A stretch of DNA of 13,326 nt from CAZQCJ01 sp964591885 (GCA_964591885.1 CAZQCJ010000049.1:1-13326); one strand, 5' to 3'; positions 6,441 to 13,312 are shown, counted from the first letter of the stretch. Notes: generated by a model from the letters alone, not told the origin. Program-made: numbers and translations.

Positions 6441-6638
6441 TTAAATCAAGAACCCCATTATTTTGGTGAATATAAAATCTAGAACACTGATAAAACTGGC
6501 AACGACAACGGAAACCGCGATAACAATGGCAGTTAAGCGTAAGGTCTGCTGGCGGGAGAGCCAGGTAACTTTAGTTAATTCACTTTTGACTTCCTTGAGA
6601 AAATTAGGAATACTTTGCCAATTCCTGTTTGAGCTCAT
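6441..6638 (-). CDS. secE: Preprotein translocase subunit SecE
   Basis: SecE clamps SecY in the SecYEG channel. This is the short, single-membrane-segment form of 65 residues. An amphipathic helix at about 11-24 (PNFLKEVKSELTKV) leads into the conserved cytosolic hinge TWLSRQQT, then one transmembrane segment at about 36-58. The hinge normally reads WPSR; the proline is Leu here (W26-L27), a modest oddity. It heads the secE-nusG-rplK-rplA operon. A good promoter lies immediately upstream, so close that the mRNA should begin only about 2-4 bases before the ATG, which implies leaderless translation. Confidence 0.95.
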   Translation of the reverse strand: MSSNRNWQSIPNFLKEVKSELTKVTWLSRQQTLRLTAIVIAVSVVVASFISVLDFIFTKIMGFLI

Positions 6639-6657
6639 GATTTACAAATTTTATCAT
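6629..6657 (+). promoter_or_regulatory. Candidate promoter of the GalU-like gene
   Basis: TTGAGC (6629-6634) and TATCAT (6652-6657) are 17 bases apart. Transcription would begin near 6664, about 12 bases before the chosen ATG at 6676. It faces the secE promoter and shares bases with it, so the two polymerase sites cannot be occupied together. Confidence 0.45.
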
Positions 6658-6676
6658 AAGCCTTATGATGAATCAA
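6648..6676 (-). promoter_or_regulatory. Promoter of the secE operon
   Basis: On the minus strand TTGATT (6671-6676) and TAAAAT (6648-6653) are separated by exactly 17 bases. The predicted start, near 6640-6642, is only 2-4 bases from the secE ATG at 6638. The spacer holds nearly all of the perfect dyad at 6653-6669. Confidence 0.6.
6653..6669. promoter_or_regulatory. Perfect 17-base dyad (operator candidate)
   Basis: ATCATAAG (6653-6660) and CTTATGAT (6662-6669) are perfect inverted arms around a single C. The dyad fills the spacer of the secE promoter and overlaps the -10 of the divergent promoter, the classic position for a repressor or dual regulator of a divergent pair. No dedicated regulator gene is visible in the window. 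Confidence 0.5.
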
Positions 6677-7572
6677 TGAGTAGCCAACAGAAAATTCACA
6701 AAGCTGTTATTTCTGCTGCTGGATTTGGGACAAGATTCCTTCCTGTGGTTAAGGCTTTCCCTAAAGAATTAATTCCTGTTTTAGCCAAGCCGAGTCTACA
6801 GTGGCTTGTGGAAGAGGTGATTGCCGCTGGTTTAGACCAAATACTTATTGTTCATCGGGCAGATTCTATTGAACAAAAGAATTATTTTACTCCGGACAAA
6901 AAAATAGAAGCTTATCTTAAGAAAAATAATAAAAGCCATTATTTAGATTCTCTTAAAAATATTTGGCAGAAAGCTAAGCTAGATTTTATTCCTCAAGATC
7001 CAAAGCTACCTTACGGTAATGCCTGTCCGGTTTTAACGGCGGAGAAGTGGTTGGCAGGGGAATCTTTTGTTTATCTTTTTGGCGATGATTTACTGTTGGA
7101 AAAAAAGACAGGGGATTTTATTAAGAATTTAATTAGGGTTTTTGAAAAATATCAAGCAACAATTGTGGTTGGTGTTCAAAAAGTCCCTTGGAGTGAAGTC
7201 TACCGTTACGGGAGTATTAAATATCGGTCAGGAAGTAAAATTCCAGATGAAGTTGAAGCTGTAATGGAGAAACTCTCGGCTGACAAGGCTCCTTCCAATT
7301 CAGTTCAGTTTGGCCGTTTTGTTGTTGCCCCTACTGTTTTTGATGAATTGAAAAAACAGGGTTTAGCAAAAGACAATGAACTTTATTTTGCTGATTTAGT
7401 TAATAATTTGGCTAAAAAAGAATTGGTAATGGCCGAACCACTTAAAAATGGTCAGTGGTTAACCACCGGCGACCCTCTACGTTGGCTGAAAGCCAATATT
7501 GAGTATGCTTTAAAGGACCAAAGAATAAACCAAGATTTAAGGGAATATTTAAAAAAGCTTAAGCTTAAATAA
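6676..7572 (+). CDS. galU: UTP-glucose-1-phosphate uridylyltransferase-like (GalU)
   Basis: This is a 298-residue nucleotidyltransferase of the GalU type, which makes UDP-glucose from UTP and glucose-1-phosphate for glycan synthesis. The nucleotide-binding signature AAGFGTRFLPVVKAFPKELIPV is at 14-35, the metal-site FGDD at 135-138, and further GalU-like segments are YGSIKY (178-183), PSNSVQFGRFVV (206-217), NELYFADLV (234-242) and WLTTGDPLRWLKANIEYAL near the end. The usual GLGHA loop reads PYGNA (112-116), so sugar or nucleotide choice may differ. I chose the ATG at 6676 because it sits where the family begins and just after a predicted promoter. An in-frame ATG at 6637 would overlap the secE start and lie upstream of the expected transcription start. 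The NifH-like gene follows after 3 bases, so the two form an operon. Confidence 0.8.
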   Translation: MSSQQKIHKAVISAAGFGTRFLPVVKAFPKELIPVLAKPSLQWLVEEVIAAGLDQILIVHRADSIEQKNYFTPDKKIEAYLKKNNKSHYLDSLKNIWQKAKLDFIPQDPKLPYGNACPVLTAEKWLAGESFVYLFGDDLLLEKKTGDFIKNLIRVFEKYQATIVVGVQKVPWSEVYRYGSIKYRSGSKIPDEVEAVMEKLSADKAPSNSVQFGRFVVAPTVFDELKKQGLAKDNELYFADLVNNLAKKELVMAEPLKNGQWLTTGDPLRWLKANIEYALKDQRINQDLREYLKKLKLK

Positions 7573-7575
7573 AAA

Positions 7576-8472
7576 ATGACAATCAAGAAAATATTCGCCA
7601 ATAAAAGAATAGGAATCTTAGGAAAAGGGGGGAGCGGAAAGAGTACCGTGACGGTTTTATTAGCCAGAGCTCTGAGAGATGACGGCTATCAAGTTTGTGT
7701 TTTGGATGCTGACTCAACTAATACCGGTCTCCATCAGCTATTAGGATTTGAAAAATCTCCTCTTTCGTTGATGGACTATTTTGGCGGACCGGTTTTTTCT
7801 GGAGGAAAAGTTTCTTGTCCGGTAGATGACCCGACTCCTTTACCTGAAGCAACTATTTGTTTAAAAAAAGTGCCTAAAAAGTATTATTCTTTTGATCGAA
7901 AGGGGCTTTTCCTTTTCCAATTAGGGAAAATCGGTGATAAAGGCCCTGGAGCTGGCTGCGACGGTCCTATTTCTAAGATAACCAGAGATTTAAGAGTAGA
8001 GGGAATTGGGGATCAGGCTGTAACCCTGATTGATGTTAAAGCAGGCTTAGAAGATTCTGCCAGAGGAATCATTACCAGTATGGATTGGATAATTATCGTA
8101 GTTGATCCTACCGTGGTCTCGATACAAATAGCAGAAGATGTTAAAAATCTCATTGCTCGCATAAAAGCTAGGGAATTACCAGCTACCAAGCATTTGAAAA
8201 GCGCTAAGCTTATTGGGGAAGCGAGGAGAATATATAAAGAAGCAAGAACAAAAGAATCTTTTGTCATCTTGAATAAAATCAAGGATAAGAAGATAGAAAA
8301 TTATCTCTCTAAAAAGATAGAAGAGAAAGGATTAAAAATAATGGGGGTTATCCATGAAGATTCTTCGGTTGCTTTGTCTTGGCTAGAAGGAAAACCCTTA
8401 AAAAGAACGAGAGCAAACAGGGAGATAATGAAAACGATTAAGAAGTTAGAAAAATCTTTATTTAATGATTGA
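7576..8472 (+). CDS. NifH/CooC/MinD-like P-loop ATPase
   Basis: This 298-residue ATPase of the SIMIBI class has a deviant Walker A, GKGGSGKST (16-24), with the signature lysine typical of MinD/NifH/CooC. It continues with a switch I-like LDADSTNTGLHQLLG (43-57) and an IDVKAG switch II (152-157). A striking conserved block, SCPVDDPTPL (80-89) and GAGCDGP (125-131), brings two cysteines (C81, C128). C128 lies in a context like the NifH GVGCAGRG cysteine that binds the bridging 4Fe-4S cluster; the second NifH cysteine is absent. CooC-type proteins insert nickel, and relatives load other metallocofactors or partition DNA. The client is unknown. The gene sits between the GalU-like gene (3 bases upstream) and a class II ribonucleotide reductase. 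I recall a conserved uncharacterised family with this pattern, but give no specific function. Confidence 0.75.
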   Translation: MTIKKIFANKRIGILGKGGSGKSTVTVLLARALRDDGYQVCVLDADSTNTGLHQLLGFEKSPLSLMDYFGGPVFSGGKVSCPVDDPTPLPEATICLKKVPKKYYSFDRKGLFLFQLGKIGDKGPGAGCDGPISKITRDLRVEGIGDQAVTLIDVKAGLEDSARGIITSMDWIIIVVDPTVVSIQIAEDVKNLIARIKARELPATKHLKSAKLIGEARRIYKEARTKESFVILNKIKDKKIENYLSKKIEEKGLKIMGVIHEDSSVALSWLEGKPLKRTRANREIMKTIKKLEKSLFND

Positions 8473-8497
8473 CTCCCTTTTAACTAAGGATTAAGAT
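8469..8497 (+). promoter_or_regulatory. Promoter of the ribonucleotide reductase gene
   Basis: TTGACT (8469-8474) and TAAGAT (8492-8497) are 17 bases apart. The -35 overlaps the stop codon of the preceding gene. Transcription would start near 8504, giving a short AT-rich leader of about 40 bases, too short to hold a cobalamin riboswitch. Confidence 0.5.
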
Positions 8498-8543
8498 ATA
8501 AAAAAAGAAGCAGTAATTTTAAAATTAAAATTTCTTATCTACA

Positions 8544-10784
8544 ATGGCAGGCGGTAAAATCAAAAAAGTTAAAAAAAGAGACGGACGGATTGTCCAATTT
8601 GACCAACGAAAAATTACGAATGCTGTTTATAAGGCGATGGCTGCCAGCAGAGAAGGAAATTTAGAAAGAGACCCTCTCAAAGTTTCTCACCAGGTAGTCA
8701 GGCAACTGGAAAAGCGTTCTCCGGCAGGCTATGTCCCCAATATTGAAGAAATTCAGGATATAGTTGAAGAAACTTTAATCCTGATGGATTTTTCAAAGAC
8801 AACCAAGAATTATATCCTTTATCGTCAAAAAAGAGCAGAAGTGAGAGAAAAGAAACTGCTTATTCCCGAACATGTTAAAAAATTAGCCAAAGAGAGTAAA
8901 AAATATTTTAGGAATTCGTTGGCAGAATTTATTTATTACCGAACTTATTCCAGATGGATAAAAGAAGAAAATAGAAGGGAAACATGGATTGAGACAGTAG
9001 AGAGATACCTTGATTTTATGAAAGAGAATTTGGATAACAGATTGAGAAAAGAAGAATACGAGGAAATTAGAAAATATATTCTGGAACAAAAAGTCGTTCC
9101 TTCAATGAGATTAATGTGGTCGGCAGGAAAAGCAGCCAGAGCGACCAATGTTGCTGCTTACAATTGCTCTTTTATCGCTCCTAGTAAATTAAGAGACTTT
9201 GCCGAAATTATGTATATTTCAATGTGTGGGGCCGGAGCAGGTTTTTCTGTAGAAGAAAGAAATATTCAAGAATTGCCGATAGTCAAATCTCAAACCAATA
9301 AAATATTACCTGTTCATGTTGTCAAAGACAGTAAAGAAGGATGGGGGGATGCTTTAACTTTAGGATTGAAAACTTGGTATGAAGGTAAAGATATAAATTT
9401 TGATTATTCTAAATTAAGACCGGCTGGAGCCAGACTGGAAACAATGGGGGGCAGAAGTTCTGGCCCTGAGCCCTTAAGGTCGCTTTTGGATTTTGCCAGA
9501 AATAAAATCTTGAATAATCAAGGGAGAAGATTAAGCAGTCTGGATGTCCACGATATTATTTGTAAAATCGGGGAAATAGTCGTTGCCGGAGGAGTCAGAC
9601 GCTCGGCTCTGATCTCGCTTTCTGATTTAGAGGACGAAAAGACAAGAGAAGCAAAGAGCGGCCATTATTATATTACTAATCCCCAAAGAGGAATGGCTAA
9701 TAACTCTGCCGTTTATAATGAGAAACCGAATCCGATTAAATTCATGGAGGAATGGTTGGCTTTAGCCAGTAGCGGCAGTGGTGAAAGAGGCATTTTTAAT
9801 CGGGGTGGCTTGGAAAAACAATTGCCGGAACGCAGATGGAAGACATTTAAGAATTATTTACAAAATAGCGGCACCAATCCTTGTGGTGAGATAACACTTC
9901 GTCACAAACAATTTTGTAATCTTACCGAAGTTATCGCCAGACCGGAGGATACGGAGAAATCCTTGTTGGAGAAGATGAAAATTGCGGCTATTCTGGGGAC
10001 TTATCAAGCTTCACTAACCCGTTTCCCTTACTTATCAAAGGAATGGAAGAAAAATTGTCAAGAAGAGGCATTGCTGGGGGTTTCTGTTACCGGTCAATGG
10101 GATTGTAAGACTGTGCGCCATGTCAAGACTTTAAGAAAACTTAAAGAGAAGGTAATCAAGGTAAACAAGGAATATGCTAAAAGATTTGCGATTAATCCTT
10201 CGACTGCGGTCACGAGTGTTAAGCCTTCCGGTAATACTTCTCAATTAACCAATGCTGCTTCGGGAATGCACCCAAGATTTGCTCCTTATTACATTAGAAG
10301 AGTGAGAATTTCGGGTAAAGACCCGCTTTTCCAAATGCTGAAAGAACAAAAGATCCCTTATCATCCGGAAGTTGGCCAGACCGAAGCCTCGGCTAATACT
10401 TTTGTCATTGATTTTCCGGTAAAGTCACCGCCAAATTCAGTTTTTAGTAGGGATTTAAATGCTTTGGAACAGCTTGAATACTGGAAGATGGTTAAAGAAA
10501 ATTATACCGAACATAATCCCTCGGTCACTATTTTAGTTAGAAAGGACGAGTGGATTAAAGTTCTTAACTGGCTTGATGAAAACTGGGATATTTTAGGAGG
10601 GTTAACTTTTCTTCCAAGAGAGGAAACGGTTTACCAACTAGCTCCTTATGAAGAAATTAGTAAAGAAGAATATGAGAAACTTGTGGCTGAATTTCCGGAG
10701 ATTGATTTTTCGCAAATCCTTGCTTATGAAAGAGAAAACACAACTGATAAAGGCCCTTGTGGTTGTGGGACAACTACGGAATAA
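8544..10784 (+). CDS. nrdJ: Adenosylcobalamin-dependent (class II) ribonucleotide reductase
   Basis: This 746-residue enzyme converts ribonucleotides to deoxyribonucleotides with AdoCbl as radical source, independently of oxygen. An ATP-cone occupies about 5-97. The catalytic barrel follows, with the first redox Cys in AAYNCSF (C208), the SSGSGERGIFNRGG loop (409-422), the thiyl site NPCGEI (445-450, C447 with E449), the second redox Cys (C458) and the phosphate-binding PSGNTSQL (561-568). A C-terminal shuttle pair, C739 and C741, is also present. The layout and length match the monomeric triphosphate-reductase (RTPR) type known from Lactobacillus leichmannii, although an ATP-cone is not typical of that enzyme. 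All key residues are intact. It has its own promoter and is followed 11 bases later by another probably cobalamin-dependent enzyme. As no B12 synthesis genes are nearby, the cofactor is presumably salvaged. Confidence 0.93.
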   Translation: MAGGKIKKVKKRDGRIVQFDQRKITNAVYKAMAASREGNLERDPLKVSHQVVRQLEKRSPAGYVPNIEEIQDIVEETLILMDFSKTTKNYILYRQKRAEVREKKLLIPEHVKKLAKESKKYFRNSLAEFIYYRTYSRWIKEENRRETWIETVERYLDFMKENLDNRLRKEEYEEIRKYILEQKVVPSMRLMWSAGKAARATNVAAYNCSFIAPSKLRDFAEIMYISMCGAGAGFSVEERNIQELPIVKSQTNKILPVHVVKDSKEGWGDALTLGLKTWYEGKDINFDYSKLRPAGARLETMGGRSSGPEPLRSLLDFARNKILNNQGRRLSSLDVHDIICKIGEIVVAGGVRRSALISLSDLEDEKTREAKSGHYYITNPQRGMANNSAVYNEKPNPIKFMEEWLALASSGSGERGIFNRGGLEKQLPERRWKTFKNYLQNSGTNPCGEITLRHKQFCNLTEVIARPEDTEKSLLEKMKIAAILGTYQASLTRFPYLSKEWKKNCQEEALLGVSVTGQWDCKTVRHVKTLRKLKEKVIKVNKEYAKRFAINPSTAVTSVKPSGNTSQLTNAASGMHPRFAPYYIRRVRISGKDPLFQMLKEQKIPYHPEVGQTEASANTFVIDFPVKSPPNSVFSRDLNALEQLEYWKMVKENYTEHNPSVTILVRKDEWIKVLNWLDENWDILGGLTFLPREETVYQLAPYEEISKEEYEKLVAEFPEIDFSQILAYERENTTDKGPCGCGTTTE

Positions 10785-10795
10785 ATAAAATCTTG

Positions 10796-12286
10796 ATGAA
10801 AATTTTACTGGTTTATCCTCAATATCCACCAACCTTCTGGAGTTTTAAATCGATTATGAAGCTAGTCGGCAAAAAAGCTTCTTTTCCGCCTTTGGGCCTC
10901 TTGACAGTTTCTGCTTTGCTGCCAGCTAAATGGCAAAGGAAGCTAGTTGATATGAATGTTGAGGAGTTAAAAGAAGAAGATCTCCGCTGGGCTGACATGG
11001 TTTTTCTAAGCGCGATGATTATTCAGAAAGAGTCAGTCGGAGAGGTAATTCGACGAGCTAAAGCTTTAGGTAAGAAAATTGTTGCCGGAGGGCCATTGTT
11101 CACTACCGGTTGGGAAGAGTATACTTCTTCAGTTGACCATTTAATTTTAGGAGAAGCGGAAGGAACGTTGCCTCTGTTTTTAACCGATCTAAAAAAGGGA
11201 AAGTTGAAAAAAACTTATCAACTTGATAGTTTCCCTGATTTGAAAAAATCAGTCATCCCTGATTACCATCTGATTAATTTGAGAAATTATTTTTCTCTTT
11301 GTGTCCAGTTTTCCAGAGGCTGTCCTTTTAATTGTGAATTTTGTGATGTTGTCAGACTCAATGGGAGAGTGCCAAGATATAAAAGCAAGAAGCAGGTAAT
11401 TGGAGAGTTGGAGAATTTATATCGTTTAGGCTGGCGAGAAAATATATTTTTTGTTGATGATAATTTTATTGGCAATAAAGTCGCGGTTAAAAAAGAATTA
11501 CTGCCGGCAATTATTGCTTGGCAGAAGAAGAGAAAACAGCCTTTTGGCTTTATCACTCAAGCTTCGATTAATTTGGCTGACGATGACGAATTGATTAAAT
11601 TAATGGCTGAAGCCGGCTTTGCCACTGTTTTTGTAGGCATTGAAACGCCAAATCCGGAGAGTTTAAAGGAGTGTGATAAAGTTCAAAATCAAAACCGGGA
11701 TTTATTAACTTCAGTCAGGAAGATTCAGAATGGCGGTTTAGAAGTTCAGGGCGGTTTTATTGTTGGTTTTGACCATGATACTTCTTCTATTTTTAAAAGA
11801 CAGTTTGATTTTATTCAAAAGAGTGGTGTTGTCACTGCCATGGTGGGACTGCTAAGCGCTTTACCAAAAACCAGACTTTATCAACGCTTAAAAGAAAGCG
11901 GGAGACTGCTAAAGGAAACAGACGGAAGTAATACTTCTCTTGATTTGAATTTTGTGCCTAAATTGATGAAAAGAAAGGTTTTGATTAATGGCTACCGTGA
12001 TCTTTTAGAGAATCTTTATTCACCTAAGAACTATTACCAACGGGTTATTAACTTTTTACAGGAATTCAAACCTCAATTACAAAGACAAAATCTGTCTAGA
12101 TTACGTTTTTATCACTTAAAAGCTTTGTTTGCTTCTTTGTGGCTGTTAGGAATTCAGAAAAAGGGCCGTCTCTATTATTGGAAATTAATTTTCTGGAGTT
12201 TATTTCGTCATCCTCAGGTTTTGCCTCAAGCCATTGGTTTTTCTATCACCGGCTTACACTTTCGCCGGCTTTACTATCAGGGTTGA
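10796..12286 (+). CDS. B12-binding-type radical SAM protein (DUF4070 type)
   Basis: This 496-residue protein has a cobalamin-binding-like N-terminal Rossmann domain (about 1-140: MKILLVYPQYPPTFW, then VAGGP at 96-100 and DHLILGEAE at 114-122). The radical SAM core contains FSRGCPFNCEFCD (172-184) with the CxxxCxxC cluster cysteines C176, C180 and C183. VDDNFIGN, an ASINLADD segment, FVGIETPN and GGFIVGFDHD follow. The C-terminal part (about 360-496), with LLSALPKTRLYQRLKESGRL and SPKNYYQRV, matches the DUF4070 region of this family. Relatives include hopanoid methylase-like enzymes, but most are uncharacterised and the substrate here is unknown. The N-domain has no clear DxHxxG, so cobalamin would bind without the His ligand. 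The ATG at 10796 fits the family start, 11 bases after the reductase; an earlier in-frame ATG lies inside that gene. Confidence 0.85.
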   Translation: MKILLVYPQYPPTFWSFKSIMKLVGKKASFPPLGLLTVSALLPAKWQRKLVDMNVEELKEEDLRWADMVFLSAMIIQKESVGEVIRRAKALGKKIVAGGPLFTTGWEEYTSSVDHLILGEAEGTLPLFLTDLKKGKLKKTYQLDSFPDLKKSVIPDYHLINLRNYFSLCVQFSRGCPFNCEFCDVVRLNGRVPRYKSKKQVIGELENLYRLGWRENIFFVDDNFIGNKVAVKKELLPAIIAWQKKRKQPFGFITQASINLADDDELIKLMAEAGFATVFVGIETPNPESLKECDKVQNQNRDLLTSVRKIQNGGLEVQGGFIVGFDHDTSSIFKRQFDFIQKSGVVTAMVGLLSALPKTRLYQRLKESGRLLKETDGSNTSLDLNFVPKLMKRKVLINGYRDLLENLYSPKNYYQRVINFLQEFKPQLQRQNLSRLRFYHLKALFASLWLLGIQKKGRLYYWKLIFWSLFRHPQVLPQAIGFSITGLHFRRLYYQG

Positions 12287-12313
12287 TATAATAAGATCTA
12301 TTAAGAGATATTT

Positions 12314-12709
12314 TTAGAAAACTTCTTGAGAGCTCAATCTTTTTCTTAAATAAAAATTTCTTTGTTTAGAAAGGATATTTATGATTAGTTTTTTTGCTTC
12401 TTCCAATTCGAGATTTCTATTAACGACAATCACCGGAATTTTTGGGTGTTTTTTTAAAGAGTTTTCTTTACCGGTTCTTGAACTTTTAACCTGAAGAAAA
12501 ATTTTACCGACATCAGTTTTAACAACAAAATCAATGCCTTTTTTTCTGTCTTCAAACCAATTGGCTTGACGAAAATCACTAATCCAATCAACGGATTCAG
12601 AAAGTTTTTCTAAGGCATTTTTAGCAAGACTTTCAGAAGAAATACCTTTTTCTCGTTCAATTTTTTTAAAGGCATTTCTTAGTGAATATCGAGGAAATTC
12701 CGGTCTCAT
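12314..12709 (-). CDS. Small PD-(D/E)XK nuclease-like protein
   Basis: This is a 131-residue basic protein. Its centre reads KKGIDFVVKTD...GKIFLQVKSS (about 57-77), a typical PD-(D/E)XK core: an Asp after Gly (D60), a hairpin, then QxK (Q73, K75) in place of ExK, followed by Ser-Ser. A helical N-terminus (about 8-40) and a VIVVNRN strand (about 92-99) fit the same fold, which is shared by restriction enzymes, Holliday-junction resolvases and related DNA-processing proteins. No methylase or recombinase partner is nearby, so a defence role cannot be claimed. It lies downstream of tRNA-Trp on the same strand and may be read through from it; a TATAAT lies 8 bases before the ATG. The function is unknown. 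Confidence 0.5.
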   Translation of the reverse strand: MRPEFPRYSLRNAFKKIEREKGISSESLAKNALEKLSESVDWISDFRQANWFEDRKKGIDFVVKTDVGKIFLQVKSSRTGKENSLKKHPKIPVIVVNRNLELEEAKKLIINILSKQRNFYLRKRLSSQEVF

Positions 12710-12772
12710 ACTTTATTATAAATTTTTAAAGGTTTCCAAAAAAGATTTTTTAAGAGGCAGTAGAACAAAAAG

Positions 12773-12843
12773 CAGGTCCGCCAGGACTCGAACCTGGAAG
12801 AAGGGTTTTGGAGACCCTCATGATACCATTTCATCACGGACCT
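12773..12843 (-). tRNA. trnW: tRNA-Trp (CCA)
   Basis: A full 71-base cloverleaf can be drawn. The acceptor stem is AGGTCCG/CGGACCT, the anticodon stem AGGGT/ACCCT encloses CTCCAAA (anticodon CCA), and the T arm CCAGG-TTCGAGT-CCTGG is intact. The discriminator base is G, as usual for bacterial tRNA-Trp. The 3' CCA is not encoded. It is placed after rpmG, as in many bacteria, but is no longer followed directly by secE. Confidence 0.95.
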
Positions 12844-12857
12844 AAATATTATTTCAA

Positions 12858-12873
12858 TCCGCCAGTTAGCGGA
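12858..12873 (-). repeat. GC-rich hairpin between rpmG and tRNA-Trp
   Basis: TCCGC (12858-12862) and GCGGA (12869-12873) form a 5-base stem with a 6-base loop. It lies 15 bases upstream of the tRNA-Trp 5' end on the transcribed strand and could aid processing, or be one copy of a dispersed intergenic repeat; only one copy is in this window. Confidence 0.35.
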
Positions 12874-12885
12874 GAGAAATAAGGT

Positions 12886-12902
12886 TCTGTCGCCTTGACA
12901 GA
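12886..12902 (-). terminator. Hairpin directly after rpmG
   Basis: TCTGTC/GACAGA (12886-12891 with 12897-12902) form a perfect 6-base stem with a 5-base loop, starting three bases past the rpmG stop. The following sequence on the minus strand, AACCTTATTTCTC, is not a clean T-run, so it may be a partial terminator or a processing/stability element that lets some transcription pass into tRNA-Trp. Confidence 0.4.
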
Positions 12903-12905
12903 TTC

Positions 12906-13079
12906 TTATTTTAGCTTACTTGTTTCTTTATGTTCTGTGACTTTTCGGCACCACTTACAATATTTCTTTAAAACCAATTTTTCCGGTCTATTGATTTTGT
13001 TTCTTTCTGTAATGTAATTTTGGTTTTTACAAACAGAACAAACTAAAGCGATGACTTGTCTTGGCCCCTTTTTTGCCAT
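12906..13079 (-). CDS. rpmG: Ribosomal protein L33
   Basis: This small 57-residue large-subunit protein, in its zinc-binding form, has CSVC (14-17) and CKWC (41-44) as metal ligands, with [21 protein letters not shown] between and after them as in the family. The start is the ATG at 13079 (MAKKGPRQ). The open frame extends further upstream only because it reads through tRNA-Thr. No Shine-Dalgarno is present. In many bacteria rpmG sits between tRNA genes just before secE, as the cluster here would read without Block B. Confidence 0.95.
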   Translation of the reverse strand: MAKKGPRQVIALVCSVCKNQNYITERNKINRPEKLVLKKYCKWCRKVTEHKETSKLK

Positions 13080-13094
13080 ATGGAGATATTTTAA

Positions 13095-13141
13095 CAGAAA
13101 TTTATTTATATTGCTATATAATAATATAAAAAAAATTTCTG
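13095..13141 (-). repeat. 47-base inverted repeat between tRNA-Thr and rpmG
   Basis: An 18-base arm (13095-13112) and a 19-base arm (13123-13141) are inverted copies that differ only by a 1-versus-2-base internal mismatch, around a 10-base loop. The outer 9 bases read CAGAAATTT/AAATTTCTG, the inner 8 TTTATATT/AATATAAA. The repeat begins at the base directly after the tRNA-Thr 3' end. No T-run follows on the minus strand, so it is not a standard terminator. Confidence 0.6.
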
Positions 13142-13214
13142 AGCCCTCGTCCGGAATTGAACCGGAGACCTCATTCTTACCAAGAATGTGCTCTGCCAAC
13201 TGAGCTACGAGGGC
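13142..13214 (-). tRNA. trnT: tRNA-Thr (GGT)
   Basis: The 73-base cloverleaf has acceptor GCCCTCG/CGAGGGC, D arm GCTC-AGTTGGCA-GAGC, anticodon stem CATTC/GAATG around TTGGTAA (anticodon GGT), and T arm CCGG-TTCAATT-CCGG. The discriminator base is U. CCA is not encoded. It lies 15 bases after tRNA-Tyr, so the two are cotranscribed. Confidence 0.96.
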
Positions 13215-13229
13215 ATTTAAAAAATAGTG

Positions 13230-13312
13230 TGCTGGAGGTAGGATTTGCACCTACGTAGCCTTGCGGCGTCAGTTTTACAGACTGATGCGATTGTCTACTC
13301 CGCCACTCCAGC
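13230..13312 (-). tRNA. trnY: tRNA-Tyr (GTA)
   Basis: This is an 83-base tRNA with a long variable arm (CGCCGCAAGGC region), as expected for bacterial tRNA-Tyr. The acceptor is GCTGGAG/CTCCAGC, the anticodon stem TCAGT/ACTGA encloses CTGTAAA (anticodon GTA), and the T arm is GTAGG-TGCAAAT-CCTAC. The discriminator is A; no CCA is encoded. It is the first gene of the visible minus-strand cluster; its promoter would be beyond the window edge. Confidence 0.95.

Noticed and set aside
6463..6675. Upstream extension of the GalU-like frame
   Set aside because: It overlaps secE on the other strand and the promoter region; the family begins just before the AAGFGTR motif.
8473..8543. Possible cobalamin riboswitch before the B12-dependent reductase
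   Set aside because: The leader is about 40 bases, far too short, and no B12-box-like sequence is visible.
10757..10795. Earlier in-frame ATG for the radical SAM gene
   Set aside because: It lies inside the reductase coding end and adds residues not typical of the family; ATG at 10796 gives the usual MKILLVYP start.
12287..12313. Possible bidirectional terminator between the radical SAM and nuclease-like genes
   Set aside because: TAATAAGATCTATTA is only an imperfect palindrome without a GC stem; I could not defend it as a terminator.
12906..13250. A longer L33 reading frame extending upstream
   Set aside because: The extra 57 codons run through tRNA-Thr and the inverted repeat; the family start MAKKGPRQ is at 13079.
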